NCBI GenBank assembly: GCA_905221615.1
Contig: CAJNDT010001224.1
Location: 1,858,902-1,922,901 of the forward strand
Direction of reading: 5' to 3'
Source: Symbiodinium sp. CCMP2592
Lineage: Eukaryota; Sar; Dinophyceae; Suessiales; Symbiodiniaceae
DNA length: 64,000 nucleotides
The translations under genes and the position numbers were made by a program. Positions 1-11,254 of the stretch are shown here, one piece after another. Numbering within the stretch: the stretch's first letter is position 1; every line of letters begins with the position of its first letter. Under the pieces are notes generated by a model. That model ran no database searches. It worked only from the letters and a program-made list of their open reading frames with translations, and was not told the DNA's origin.

Positions 1-562
1 GATCTTATTTACTAATATTTTTCAAAGGATTAAAAGCCCCACCTAGTATAGAAGGCTCACTACAGGAGTATTTGTTACGATAGGAGTTCCTACAGATCCC
101 TGAATCGGTCGTCTAATACTTTCCTCGGGCTCCATCACATTTATTGCATCAGCCCTTGCCCCCAATCCCTGTTCGATTTATTGCGGCCCCCAAACTAGAC
201 CCTTTAAGGGTTCCTTTAAGGGTTTAGGATCGTTTAGGATTTAAGAATTCCTGCAAGGGTTCCTTTCTGGGACGCTTATAGGTTTCTGTCAAGGCACTTG
301 TAGTGCAACTATGCTTTCTTCAAACGAGCCCTTCAAAGAACCGTCTAAGCTCTAAATCCTTATACCCATACCCTACATCTTAAACCCTAAACCCCTGGAA
401 TCTTCGGGTAGGCAACTTTGTTCAGCTCGCAGCTGACCTCATGGAGCCCTCATTCAACAGGCTGGATCCGGTGTAGGGGTTTTAGGATTTAGAGTCTCGG
501 ATGTGGAGACTCTTGAGTTTTCGGATGTGGAGACTTTTGGGGTTTAGGATTTAGGATTTAGG
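1..562. other. Host flank with degenerate telomere-like repeats
   Basis: No gene is recognised here. The stretch contains scattered TTTAGG/TTTAGGG and CCCTAAA-like units (about 205-245, 380-395 and 475-562). The last 20 bases before the retrotransposon are three imperfect TTTAGGR units, so the large element appears to have entered telomere-like sequence. Confidence 0.6.
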
Positions 563-574
563 GTTTTTGTTCGG
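563..574. repeat. Left copy of 12-bp putative target-site duplication
   Basis: GTTTTTGTTCGG sits directly after the TTTAGG-like units and directly before the GC-rich 5' region of the giant element. The identical 12-mer occurs at 25722-25733, directly after a short (GAA)n tail. A direct repeat at both ends of a LINE is the expected footprint of target-primed reverse transcription. Confidence 0.7.
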
Positions 575-1034
575 AGGCGTTGTGGCTCGAGCCCGTTTCG
601 GCCCCTGTCTCCCTTAGGAGTAGGGTCCGTACCGGCATTCCCAACCCTAGCGGTTTCTGTGGACGCCGCGCTGAGATCTTCCCGTGGAGGGAAACTCCTG
701 CACCCTGCTTTTCGATAAGCGGTGCAGCTGTTGGCCTATTTGGACCTGGTTTGGGCTGGTCCCTTGGCTTTTGGTCGCTGCTATTAACTTAGCCGACACT
801 GGGAGGGCGCCCTCCCTCTTTTATTTCGGTCTCCGGACCTTATGCCCTCGAGGTCTCCGATCTGGGTTATCGCTTTTCTGGGCCTTCTGGGCATTTCTTT
901 GATTTGGTGGGGCTCCGTAACGAGCCAACATACCGCGGACGCGCAGTCCGCCCTGGCACCGCAGACTCCGCCGACAAAGGAGTGCTGCACGCGCCCGTCT
1001 TCGATCTGGACGAGGTCGGCCTCGGGACAAGGCC
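575..1034 (+). other. 5' untranslated region of the giant retrotransposon
   Basis: GC-rich sequence between the putative target-site duplication and the first ATG of ORF1 at 1035. It contains a pyrimidine-rich tract near 800-840. An internal promoter would be expected here by analogy with other LINEs, but no motif is recognised. Confidence 0.45.
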
Positions 1035-2540
1035 TTGTTGAACAATCATCACGGCAGTCGCGCTCCTATGGCGCCGAAGACTGCCCCAAAATCGGGCAAG
1101 CAGCCGGCCAAGGGCTCCGGCAAAGGTCAGGAATTCCCCTCTTCCAAGTTGGAGTTTGGATATCCTGCGGCACTGAACACGGCGCTTCAAGCTATTGGGG
1201 CCAGAGCAACCCAAGATCTTTGGCGTGGGCCCCAGCTTGGCGATGGGGATGCAACTGCCGAGCAACTCGCCCAGAGGCGGGCCAACCTGGTGTCCAAGCT
1301 GGCCAAGCGTGTGGAGGGCGATGCTCGTGCCAAGCAAGCGCTCAAGGAAGCGCTAGCGGCTTGGAGTATTTCGCTCGGCAACCACCTCGAACAGCTCCTC
1401 ACTCGCGTCCGTGCTCTCAGCCACAAACTCGACGAGGACCTCGTCGAAGCGTGCGGGGAGCTCGAAGCCCAGACCAGGGATGTGGCTTCCTCCTCTACGG
1501 ACGACAGGATCGCGGCTGCCAAGGCATCGCTCGGGCCTGCTTGGAATGTCATACAAGAAGCCGAGGTACTTCGGCTTGCGGCCGGTCTACGTGCCTTCGG
1601 CAGTGTGACGGCCGATGGAATGGCTGGCGGGCTGCTAACAGGACCTGCCACCAGTCATGCCCCATTCCCGGCCAGCGTCGAGGACTCCGAGATCAGTTTT
1701 GGTGGATGGATCCCAGAGCTGGTGCCACCCTCAGGGCAGGACTCCGGCGCAAGTTCGGCCAGCATCACGGGTGGTGCTCCTTCCCCCCCGGCAAGTTCAG
1801 CCTTGTTCCTTGCCGGGGATCGACCGGCCACTCGTTGGAGGAAGAGAGGCAGCGGAGCTGTGGAACGCCCCTCCAAAAGCCCCCGTCGTGGACCTGCACC
1901 GGACACCGAAGTCGGCGAGCCGTGGGTGAGGACTACAACTGGCCTTACCCCTCAGGGAGTTTCCCGCCCACGCCAAACAGCAGTGGAGGAGGACCCCGAG
2001 CTGATCCCGGACAAGGGCGCGCTGCAGGAGGCATGGTGCCGCGCTTGGATGGCTATCCTAGCGATGGTAGCGGAAAGCGGCGACGATGTTGTCGGAGAGC
2101 TCTCTGTGTGCGACGAGCAGGAGACAGCGCTACCACGGCACGAGGACGACCAATCAGTGGACAAGGTGGTTGCTGCGGCAGACGAGCTGTGGAAGTTTCT
2201 GGTGCAGGTGGTGGCTGCCCCCTCCCTGGAACAGCTGGCAGCTCTACATGCACGTCTGCTAACCTTGCTCTGCGACCTTCGAAGCTGTTCCGGTGCCCTT
2301 CCTCGCATCCGCCAGGGACTGTTGGTCGCCATCCATGCAGCGCTCGGCAGTCTGCTCGACCCGTTCAGTTACGCGCCTGGCACTCTGCAGGAATGGTTAC
2401 ACCCATCCCTTGTGGTGGAGCAGGGCTTGATCAGACAAGGATATCTGGCGACCGAGATGTCCTCCAATGCCCATGCCCAGATCCTGTGCAGAATGCCTTG
2501 TCCGTTTCCCTTGGCCACAACAACTCAGCCCAGCTCTTGA
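1035..2540 (+). CDS. ORF1 of the giant retrotransposon, gag-like, left-contig copy
   Basis: 501 codons starting at an ATG. The N-terminus is basic (APKTAPKSGKQPAKGSGKG), followed by a charged helical part rich in Ala, Leu, Glu and Lys that looks like coiled coil (about residues 60-190), a Pro/Ser/Gly-rich middle, and a second helical part. No CCHC knuckle was seen. The composition is protein-like, whereas the overlapping open frame that starts at 842 is rich in Cys, Trp and Ser here and looks like a shadow. By position it is the ORF1 or nucleic-acid-binding protein of the LINE; no family is recognised. It ends about 60 bp after the ORF2 frame becomes protein-like. Confidence 0.6.
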   Translation: MLNNHHGSRAPMAPKTAPKSGKQPAKGSGKGQEFPSSKLEFGYPAALNTALQAIGARATQDLWRGPQLGDGDATAEQLAQRRANLVSKLAKRVEGDARAKQALKEALAAWSISLGNHLEQLLTRVRALSHKLDEDLVEACGELEAQTRDVASSSTDDRIAAAKASLGPAWNVIQEAEVLRLAAGLRAFGSVTADGMAGGLLTGPATSHAPFPASVEDSEISFGGWIPELVPPSGQDSGASSASITGGAPSPPASSALFLAGDRPATRWRKRGSGAVERPSKSPRRGPAPDTEVGEPWVRTTTGLTPQGVSRPRQTAVEEDPELIPDKGALQEAWCRAWMAILAMVAESGDDVVGELSVCDEQETALPRHEDDQSVDKVVAAADELWKFLVQVVAAPSLEQLAALHARLLTLLCDLRSCSGALPRIRQGLLVAIHAALGSLLDPFSYAPGTLQEWLHPSLVVEQGLIRQGYLATEMSSNAHAQILCRMPCPFPLATTTQPSS

Positions 2541-5500
2541 GCGATGGAGTCTCTGTTGACATCGACCCTGCTAGTCGCGATCTTGGGGGATACGTTTGCT
2601 CGTATCTCCCATGGATCGCGGCTAGCCTTTTCCTCGGGCGATGTCTGATTCTGTACATAGCTCTGTGCAGAGTTGTAGCGGTTTCAGGGAGGTTTATTTC
2701 GGCATATGGTCCCCGCCTTTCTTGGCGCCGAGCGTGGCAGCTTGGCTGTGTTCTCTCAGCAACCGCTTGGTGGGTTGCTGCAGCAATCGGACCGCCTGCC
2801 TCCATGATGCTGTGTGCCATAATCAGCGAGCTCCTGGCTGGCCTTCCTGGACTTGCCTTGGACTTTGGCTCTGCCCTAAGTTCGGCCACTCAGCACTGTG
2901 TTCGAGTCCTCCCTGCCATCGTTTCTGGACTTGCTGGCGTGTGGGACCGTTGCTGGACTTGGCTCCGCGGCAACGGGCACTCTGATGGCGACGGTGAGCT
3001 GACATGGCCTTTCCTCTCTTTCTGGCATTCCCCTTTCGCCTTGTGTGGATGTGCTATGCCGGCTGGGGCCCGCTCTGCCGGTCGCAAGGTAAGTGGGGTG
3101 CGGTACTGTGCGAAAGTGCGACCACGGGGGTCCTGTGGCCCTAACTTCCATGTGACCTTGCTCCTGCTCTACCTCTCGGTTGCTGACGGAGCTACTCTCC
3201 GTCTGGGTGCTGCTGTCCTTTCCTCTTACCTTGTGCAGCCCCCCGAAGCAGTGCAGTTGCATGCGCATGGTTTCCATGAAGGCCTCCCTGTTCTCAGCAC
3301 AGGTCCTGTCCTTCCCACTCCCAGTGCTGATGAGATGTGTGACGTCTATCCAGTTGGCCGGACTGGTAACTTGCTGTTACCACGTACTGACCGTAGCCGC
3401 AGGCATCTCGCTGTGTTTGTGGGGACACCTCCTGGAGCGCCTGTCCTCGACCCATGTCCCATTCCCTTTCTGGTTGATGAATGGCTGCATGGGCCGCTGC
3501 TTCATGCTAGGTTAGCCGCCGCTCTTGGTTTCCCTACTGGGGTCTTCGCTGTATCTGGGGTCCGCGGAGTTCTTCCTGGGTTGCCGAGTGAACAGCTTCT
3601 CCTCACGCCAGCTACTTGTTCATGGCGGCAAGTGTGGCTGCCCGTCGATTTGCGACAGCTTGGTGGCCGAGTGTGTATGATACAGTGTCCTCGTGACTCC
3701 ACATGCAGGGCAATCGCTCAACTCGCCCTTGCTGCTCAATCCCTGACGGCGGAGGTTGACCTTCTTCTTGCTCGTTGCACGTGGGGCTGGTTGACCCTTG
3801 CCTCCCAGCCTCTCTTCTTGCAAGATGTTGACACGCTGCAGTTTCAGATCGGTCCGGCTGTCGAGGCTCTTCAGGGTCCTGTCGGATCGTCCCTTGATCC
3901 TCCCCTGTCTCTCTTTTCTGCGATGCAGGTGAGCCTCCCTACTGCTCCGGCCGCCTACGACGCCTTTCCGGGTCACTCGCATAACCAGGCCGTTCTAATC
4001 ACACCCAATGGGTTAGTATACGTTGAAGCCCCGGTTTTTGCTGACGCCGCGACCTTCCGACGCATCGTGTCTACGCGGGCTTCCCCTGCCGCTACTGGTG
4101 GCGTTTTGCGGATCTGGCACCCACTTCCCTCGCTCCCTCTTGTCCAGTTTCTTGAGGTTCATTGTGCTGAGGGGGAGGTGCCGTGCATTTTGGATTTCCG
4201 TCCTGTGGGCTGGAGGCTGACTACTGTCTGCATCTCGCCCCCTGTCACTGCGCTCTCCGCTGTCACCGCAGCTTCACGTCGGGATCGCAGCAGTCTTCCC
4301 CACGAATGGGTAGATCAGTGTGCCAGGGGTGGCTTCGGTCTTCTTCACAGGGAATTTTCTGTGCTTCCGGATCAGGTCATTTCAGGGAGCTTTCCGTTGG
4401 TTATCATGTTCTTCCCGCATGTTTTTCGCCAGGACTCCTCGTCTTCCTCGGAGGACCAGGTCGGCGGGTGGGACACTCCAGGTACTTCGGATACCATTTC
4501 CGCCCTTCAGCACACCTTGTTGCCTTCACCCGCGAGATCTTCCGCTCCCGCCAGTATACCTGCCTGCACCGGAGTTACACCCTCTGCTTTCCTTAATTCT
4601 TCGGTCCCTCGCGCTGCTGAGCACATTGAGGAGCCGGCTTCGGACACGTCTGCTGCTGCCCGCATTTTGCGAAGGCCCTGGGTAATCCTTCCTGTCTTGG
4701 GGGTCTTAGGTGGGCACGCCGGAAAGCAACCTGGACTTGGCACGTTGAGTGTTGCGTGCTTCCTGCTGCACCTTTCCCCTGTTGCAGCGGTTCAAATCCA
4801 CAGTGAACCTGCATCGCCACGTGATGCTGTTCTTTCTGCTGCCAGAGCTCCAGACCGCCAGATTGCTGCTCCTGCTGGAGCCCACTCTCACCTGCAGTCC
4901 AAGTGGCTCCTGACTGGTGACTTCGGTGATGGTCCTCTTTGGTTGTCGCTTCCGTCACCTGACTCGGTCTTCCTTATAACTTGCCGTCTTTGGCTGCCGG
5001 GCTCCGATGTGCGCCTTGAGTTTTCTAGCACCGATCGGGCCCGTGATGTGTCTGCGGAGCTGTACCGCCAAGCCATTCGACTTGGACGATCTCAGATTGT
5101 TGCGGCGTCGGTCGGGCTTACGCTTGAAGCTGTTCACCTTGTGTCCCTGCCATCGCACCCGGAAGCAATTACGGTCCTTTTTGATCTAGGCAGGGAGGTT
5201 GTTTGCAGCGAACTTCCGTTCGACTATAGTCCGAATCAGGTTATTACTGCCGCTCAGGAAGCAGCCTCTAGCAGTGACATCCAAATCTTGAAGGGCCTGG
5301 CACACAGACTTCGCCACGGTGATGTCATTCGGGTGATTGTTAACTCCGAGCAACGTACGCTTGATGTCTCGGCGTTCACTCTCCCGCCTCATGTCACCTC
5401 TGCCTCTCGGTGGCTTCGGGAGTCGAGGGTGGTGTCCTTCCTTCATTCTGTCGAAGGGGTGCTCTCTTTCGAGGTTCCGAGGTCGTACGCCCTTGACATC

Positions 5501-5999
5501 ACCGTGCTGAGTACCCTCCTGCATAGTGTCATCCCTGGCCGTCATGTCTTTGTTGAGATCCCTGGGGCGGATGCTCTCCCACATGCAGCGTTCTGTGTTG
5601 CTCGTCCGGGCCAAGACTGTGTTACTTATCGCCTGACTGATGCCTCTGATCCTTCCGCTGCAGGCCTTTTTCTTGCCTTTGCAGGCGTGTTCGAGTCCTT
5701 CCCTGTCTTTCTCGACAGCCTTCTTTACAGCAATCGCCCTGCAGCTGTCTTGCTACGTCGGTTGCAGCCTTTTGGCTTGTCGGTGTTGTCTTGGGAATGT
5801 ACCGTTATCCCCGGCCGAGGGGATTGTCACTATTGGCATGTTCATGTCCAGGCTGACCTTGCAAGGGCTCGCGACTACCTACTTCATTTGCATTGGGAGC
5901 CTAGGATTGTTCGTAGTCCCCCGCCCCTGCCGCCGCCTCGGGTTCGAGTCTCTCATAGTGTTGGGGTTCAGACTAACGCTCCCTTTATCTCCGCTAGCA
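2480..5999 (+). CDS. ORF2 of the giant retrotransposon, left-contig copy, cut by the gap
   Basis: Open frame in the -1 phase relative to ORF1. It becomes protein-like from about 2480 and stays open to the N run. Its content is the same as described for 7735-11487. There is no obvious start codon at the junction, so it would be reached by frameshifting, by splicing, or through an indel. Both contigs show the same phase change, which argues against a random base-calling error in one of them. Confidence 0.55.
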
Positions 6000-6099
6000 N
6001 NNNNNNNNNNNNNNNNNNNNNNNNNNNNNNNNNNNNNNNNNNNNNNNNNNNNNNNNNNNNNNNNNNNNNNNNNNNNNNNNNNNNNNNNNNNNNNNNNNN
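6000..6099. other. Scaffold gap of 100 N
   Basis: Exactly 100 N, a common placeholder for a gap of unknown size. It joins two contigs that overlap by at least 5,155 bp, so the true gap is probably negative. Any reading frame crossing it is artificial. Confidence 0.98.
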
Positions 6100-9000
6100 C
6101 CCTCGAGGTCTCCGATCTGGGTTATCGCTTTTCTGGGCCTTCTGGGCATTTCTTTGATTTGGTGGGGCTCCGTAACGAGCCAACATACCGCGGACGCGCA
6201 GTCCGCCCTGGCACCGCAGACTCCGCCGACAAAGGAGTGCTGCACGCGCCCGTCTTCGATCTGGACGAGGTCGGCCTCGGGACAAGGCCTTGTTGAACAA
6301 TCATCACGGCAGTCGCGCTCCTATGGCGCCGAAGACTGCCCCAAAATCGGGCAAGCAGCCGGCCAAGGGCTCCGGCAAAGGTCAGGAATTCCCCTCTTCC
6401 AAGTTGGAGTTTGGATATCCTGCGGCACTGAACACGGCGCTTCAAGCTATTGGGGCCAGAGCAACCCAAGATCTTTGGCGTGGGCCCCAGCTTGGCGATG
6501 GGGATGCAACTGCCGAGCAACTCGCCCAGAGGCGGGCCAACCTGGTGTCCAAGCTGGCCAAGCGTGTGGAGGGCGATGCTCGTGCCAAGCAAGCGCTCAA
6601 GGAAGCGCTAGCGGCTTGGAGTATTTCGCTCGGCAACCACCTCGAACAGCTCCTCACTCGCGTCCGTGCTCTCAGCCACAAACTCGACGAGGACCTCGTC
6701 GAAGCGTGCGGGGAGCTCGAAGCCCAGACCAGGGATGTGGCTTCCTCCTCTACGGACGACAGGATCGCGGCTGCCAAGGCATCGCTCGGGCCTGCTTGGA
6801 ATGTCATACAAGAAGCCGAGGTACTTCGGCTTGCGGCCGGTCTACGTGCCTTCGGCAGTGTGACGGCCGATGGAATGGCTGGCGGGCTGCTAACAGGACC
6901 TGCCACCAGTCATGCCCCATTCCCGGCCAGCGTCGAGGACTCCGAGATCAGTTTTGGTGGATGGATCCCAGAGCTGGTGCCACCCTCAGGGCAGGACTCC
7001 GGCGCAAGTTCGGCCAGCATCACGGGTGGTGCTCCTTCCCCCCCGGCAAGTTCAGCCTTGTTCCTTGCCGGGGATCGACCGGCCACTCGTTGGAGGAAGA
7101 GAGGCAGCGGAGCTGTGGAACGCCCCTCCAAAAGCCCCCGTCGTGGACCTGCACCGGACACCGAAGTCGGCGAGCCGTGGGTGAGGACTACAACTGGCCT
7201 TACCCCTCAGGGAGTTTCCCGCCCACGCCAAACAGCAGTGGAGGAGGACCCCGAGCTGATCCCGGACAAGGGCGCGCTGCAGGAGGCATGGTGCCGCGCT
7301 TGGATGGCTATCCTAGCGATGGTAGCGGAAAGCGGCGACGATGTTGTCGGAGAGCTCTCTGTGTGCGACGAGCAGGAGACAGCGCTACCACGGCACGAGG
7401 ACGACCAATCAGTGGACAAGGTGGTTGCTGCGGCAGACGAGCTGTGGAAGTTTCTGGTGCAGGTGGTGGCTGCCCCCTCCCTGGAACAGCTGGCAGCTCT
7501 ACATGCACGTCTGCTAACCTTGCTCTGCGACCTTCGAAGCTGTTCCGGTGCCCTTCCTCGCATCCGCCAGGGACTGTTGGTCGCCATCCATGCAGCGCTC
7601 GGCAGTCTGCTCGACCCGTTCAGTTACGCGCCTGGCACTCTGCAGGAATGGTTACACCCATCCCTTGTGGTGGAGCAGGGCTTGATCAGACAAGGATATC
7701 TGGCGACCGAGATGTCCTCCAATGCCCATGCCCAGATCCTGTGCAGAATGCCTTGTCCGTTCCCCTTGGCCACAACAACTCAGCCCAGCTCGTGAGCGAT
7801 GGAGTCTCTGTTGACATCGACCCTGCTAGTCGCGATCTTGGGGGCTACGTTTGTTCGTATCTCCCATGGATCGCGGCTAGCCTTTTCCTCGGGCGATGTC
7901 TGATTCTGTACATAGCTCTGTGCAGAGTTGTAGCGGTTTCAGGGAGGTTTATTTCGGCATATGGTCCCCGCCTTTCTTGGCGCCGAGCGTGGCAGCTTGG
8001 CTGTGTTCTCTCAGCAACCGCTTGGTGGGTTGCTGCAGCAATCGGACCGCCTGCCTCCATGATGCTGTGTGCCATAATCAGCGAGCTCCTGGCTGGCCTT
8101 CCTGGACTTGCCTTGGACTTTGGCTCTGCCCTAAGTTCGGCCACTCAGCACTGTGTTCGAGTCCTCCCTGCCATCGTTTCTGGACTTGCTGGCGTGTGGG
8201 ACCGTTGCTGGACTTGGCTCCGCGGCAACGGGCACTCTGATGGCGACGGTGAGCTGACATGGCCTTTCCTCTCTTTCTGGCATTCCCCTTTCGCCTTGTG
8301 TGGATGTGCTATGCCGGCTGGGGCCCGCTCTGCCGGTCGCAAGGTAAGTGGGGTGCGGTACTGTGCGAAAGTGCGACCACGGGGGTCCTGTGGCCCTAAC
8401 TTCCATGTGACCTTGCTCCTGCTCTACCTCTCGGTTGCTGACGGAGCTACTCTCCGTCTGGGTGCTGCTGTCCTTTCCTCTTACCTTGTGCAGCCCCCCG
8501 AAGCAGTGCAGTTGCATGCGCATGGTTTCCATGAAGGCCTCCCTGTTCTCAGCACAGGTCCTGTCCTTCCCACTCCCAGTGCTGATGAGATGTGTGACGT
8601 CTATCCAGTTGGCCGGACTGGTAACTTGCTGTTACCACGTACTGACCGTAGCCGCAGGCATCTCGCTGTGTTTGTGGGGACACCTCCTGGAGCGCCTGTC
8701 CTCGACCCATGTCCCATTCCCTTTCTGGTTGATGAATGGCTGCATGGGCCGCTGCTTCATGCTAGGTTAGCCGCCGCTCTTGGTTTCCCTACTGGGGTCT
8801 TCGCTGTATCTGGGGTCCGCGGAGTTCTTCCTGGGTTGCCGAGTGAACAGCTTCTCCTCACGCCAGCTACTTGTTCATGGCGGCAAGTGTGGCTGCCCGT
8901 CGATTTGCGACAGCTTGGTGGCCGAGTGTGTATGATACAGTGTCCTCGTGACTCCACATGCAGGGCAATCGCTCAACTCGCCCTTGCTGCTCAATCCCTG

Positions 9001-11254
9001 ACGGCGGAGGTTGACCTTCTTCTTGCTCGTTGCACGTGGGGCTGGTTGACCCTTGCCTCCCAGCCTCTCTTCTTGCAAGATGTTGACACGCTGCAGTTTC
9101 AGATCGGTCCGGCTGTCGAGGCTCTTCAGGGTCCTGTCGGATCGTCCCTTGATCCTCCCCTGTCTCTCTTTTCTGCGATGCAGGTGAGCCTCCCTACTGC
9201 TCCGGCCGCCTACGACGCCTTTCCGGGTCACTCGCATAACCAGGCCGTTCTAATCACACCCAATGGGTTAGTATACGTTGAAGCCCCGGTTTTTGCTGAC
9301 GCCGCGACCTTCCGACGCATCGTGTCTACGCGGGCTTCCCCTGCCGCTACTGGTGGCGTTTTGCGGATCTGGCACCCACTTCCCTCGCTCCCTCTTGTCC
9401 AGTTTCTTGAGGTTCATTGTGCTGAGGGGGAGGTGCCGTGCATTTTGGATTTCCGTCCTGTGGGCTGGAGGCTGACTACTGTCTGCATCTCGCCCCCTGT
9501 CACTGCGCTCTCCGCTGTCACCGCAGCTTCACGTCGGGATCGCAGCAGTCTTCCCCACGAATGGGTAGATCAGTGTGCCAGGGGTGGCTTCGGTCTTCTT
9601 CACAGGGAATTTTCTGTGCTTCCGGATCAGGTCATTTCAGGGAGCTTTCCGTTGGTTATCATGTTCTTCCCGCATGTTTTTCGCCAGGACTCCTCGTCTT
9701 CCTCGGAGGACCAGGTCGGCGGGTGGGACACTCCAGGTACTTCGGATACCATTTCCGCCCTTCAGCACACCTTGTTGCCTTCACCCGCGAGATCTTCCGC
9801 TCCCGCCAGTATACCTGCCTGCACCGGAGTTACACCCTCTGCTTTCCTTAATTCTTCGGTCCCTCGCGCTGCTGAGCACATTGAGGAGCCGGCTTCGGAC
9901 ACGTCTGCTGCTGCCCGCATTTTGCGAAGGCCCTGGGTAATCCTTCCTGTCTTGGGGGTCTTAGGTGGGCACGCCGGAAAGCAACCTGGACTTGGCACGT
10001 TGAGTGTTGCGTGCTTCCTGCTGCACCTTTCCCCTGTTGCAGCGGTTCAAATCCACAGTGAACCTGCATCGCCACGTGATGCTGTTCTTTCTGCTGCCAG
10101 AGCTCCAGACCGCCAGATTGCTGCTCCTGCTGGAGCCCACTCTCACCTGCAGTCCAAGTGGCTCCTGACTGGTGACTTCGGTGATGGTCCTCTTTGGTTG
10201 TCGCTTCCGTCACCTGACTCGGTCTTCCTTATAACTTGCCGTCTTTGGCTGCCGGGCTCCGATGTGCGCCTTGAGTTTTCTAGCACCGATCGGGCCCGTG
10301 ATGTGTCTGCGGAGCTGTACCGCCAAGCCATTCGACTTGGACGATCTCAGATTGTTGCGGCGTCGGTCGGGCTTACGCTTGAAGCTGTTCACCTTGTGTC
10401 CCTGCCATCGCACCCGGAAGCAATTACGGTCCTTTTTGATCTAGGCAGGGAGGTTGTTTGCAGCGAACTTCCGTTCGACTATAGTCCGAATCAGGTTATT
10501 ACTGCCGCTCAGGAAGCAGCCTCTAGCAGTGACATCCAAATCTTGAAGGGCCTGGCACACAGACTTCGCCACGGTGATGTCATTCGGGTGATTGTTAACT
10601 CCGAGCAACGTACGCTTGATGTCTCGGCGTTCACTCTCCCGCCTCATGTCACCTCTGCCTCTCGGTGGCTTCGGGAGTCGAGGGTGGTGTCCTTCCTTCA
10701 TTCTGTCGAAGGGGTGCTCTCTTTCGAGGTTCCGAGGTCGTACGCCCTTGACATCACCGTGCTGAGTACCCTCCTGCATAGTGTCATCCCTGGCCGTCAT
10801 GTCTTTGTTGAGATCCCTGGGGCGGATGCTCTCCCACATGCAGCGTTCTGTGTTGCTCGTCCGGGCCAAGACTGTGTTACTTATCGCCTGACTGATGCCT
10901 CTGATCCTTCCGCTGCAGGCCTTTTTCTTGCCTTTGCAGGCGTGTTCGAGTCCTTCCCTGTCTTTCTCGACAGCCTTCTTTACAGCAATCGCCCTGCAGC
11001 TGTCTTGCTACGTCGGTTGCAGCCTTTTGGCTTGTCGGTGTTGTCTTGGGAATGTACCGTTATCCCCGGCCGAGGGGATTGTCACTATTGGCATGTTCAT
11101 GTCCAGGCTGACCTTGCAAGGGCTCGCGACTACCTCCTTCATTTGCATTGGGAGCCTAGGATTGTTCGTAGTCCCCCGCCCCTGCCGACGCCTCGGGTTC
11201 GAGTCTCTCATAGTGTTGGGGTTCAGACTAACGCTCCCTTTATCTCCGCTAGCA
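6100..11254 (+). repeat. Second copy of the 5,155-bp duplicated segment (start of right contig)
   Basis: Counterpart of 845-5999. The right contig begins inside the element and continues uninterrupted to its 3' end, so this is the copy to use when reading the element. The substitutions cluster at 7762-7854 and 11136-11188, which would fit allelic differences or consensus errors. Confidence 0.9.
6290..7795 (+). CDS. ORF1 of the giant retrotransposon, gag-like, right-contig copy
   Basis: Same 501-codon protein as at 1035-2540; the two substitutions inside the frame (7762 and 7792) do not change the product. It starts at ATG 6290 and ends at TGA 7793-7795. It carries a basic N-terminus, a predicted coiled-coil central part and low-complexity Pro/Gly/Ser linkers. 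The role is inferred from position only: RNA binding and particle assembly, as for other LINE ORF1 proteins. No recognised domain. Confidence 0.6.
   Translation: MLNNHHGSRAPMAPKTAPKSGKQPAKGSGKGQEFPSSKLEFGYPAALNTALQAIGARATQDLWRGPQLGDGDATAEQLAQRRANLVSKLAKRVEGDARAKQALKEALAAWSISLGNHLEQLLTRVRALSHKLDEDLVEACGELEAQTRDVASSSTDDRIAAAKASLGPAWNVIQEAEVLRLAAGLRAFGSVTADGMAGGLLTGPATSHAPFPASVEDSEISFGGWIPELVPPSGQDSGASSASITGGAPSPPASSALFLAGDRPATRWRKRGSGAVERPSKSPRRGPAPDTEVGEPWVRTTTGLTPQGVSRPRQTAVEEDPELIPDKGALQEAWCRAWMAILAMVAESGDDVVGELSVCDEQETALPRHEDDQSVDKVVAAADELWKFLVQVVAAPSLEQLAALHARLLTLLCDLRSCSGALPRIRQGLLVAIHAALGSLLDPFSYAPGTLQEWLHPSLVVEQGLIRQGYLATEMSSNAHAQILCRMPCPFPLATTTQPSS

Larger units (their letters stand above)
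845..5999 (+). repeat. First copy of a 5,155-bp duplicated segment (end of left contig)
   Basis: This matches 6100-11254 at a constant offset of 5,255 with no indels noticed. Six substitutions were found: 2507/7762, 2537/7792, 2590/7845, 2599/7854, 5881/11136 and 5933/11188. It ends exactly at the N run, and its partner begins exactly after the N run. That is the signature of two overlapping contigs scaffolded in tandem, not of a biological tandem repeat. Confidence 0.9.

Noticed and set aside
842..6157. Single open frame of 1,771 codons across the N gap
   Set aside because: Its first third is a Cys/Trp/Ser-rich shadow of ORF1, its end runs through N and into the duplicated start of the next contig. 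Only about 2480-5999 looks like protein.
8342..9185. Intron in ORF2 (AAG|GTAAGT at 8342 and CAG|GTGAGC at 9180)
   Set aside because: The sequence between is open and protein-like in the ORF2 phase and belongs to the module pattern. Splice-like words alone are not enough.
845..11254. Real tandem duplication within the retrotransposon
   Set aside because: Both copies end exactly at the 100-N gap, with near identity and no junction sequence. Contig overlap is simpler.
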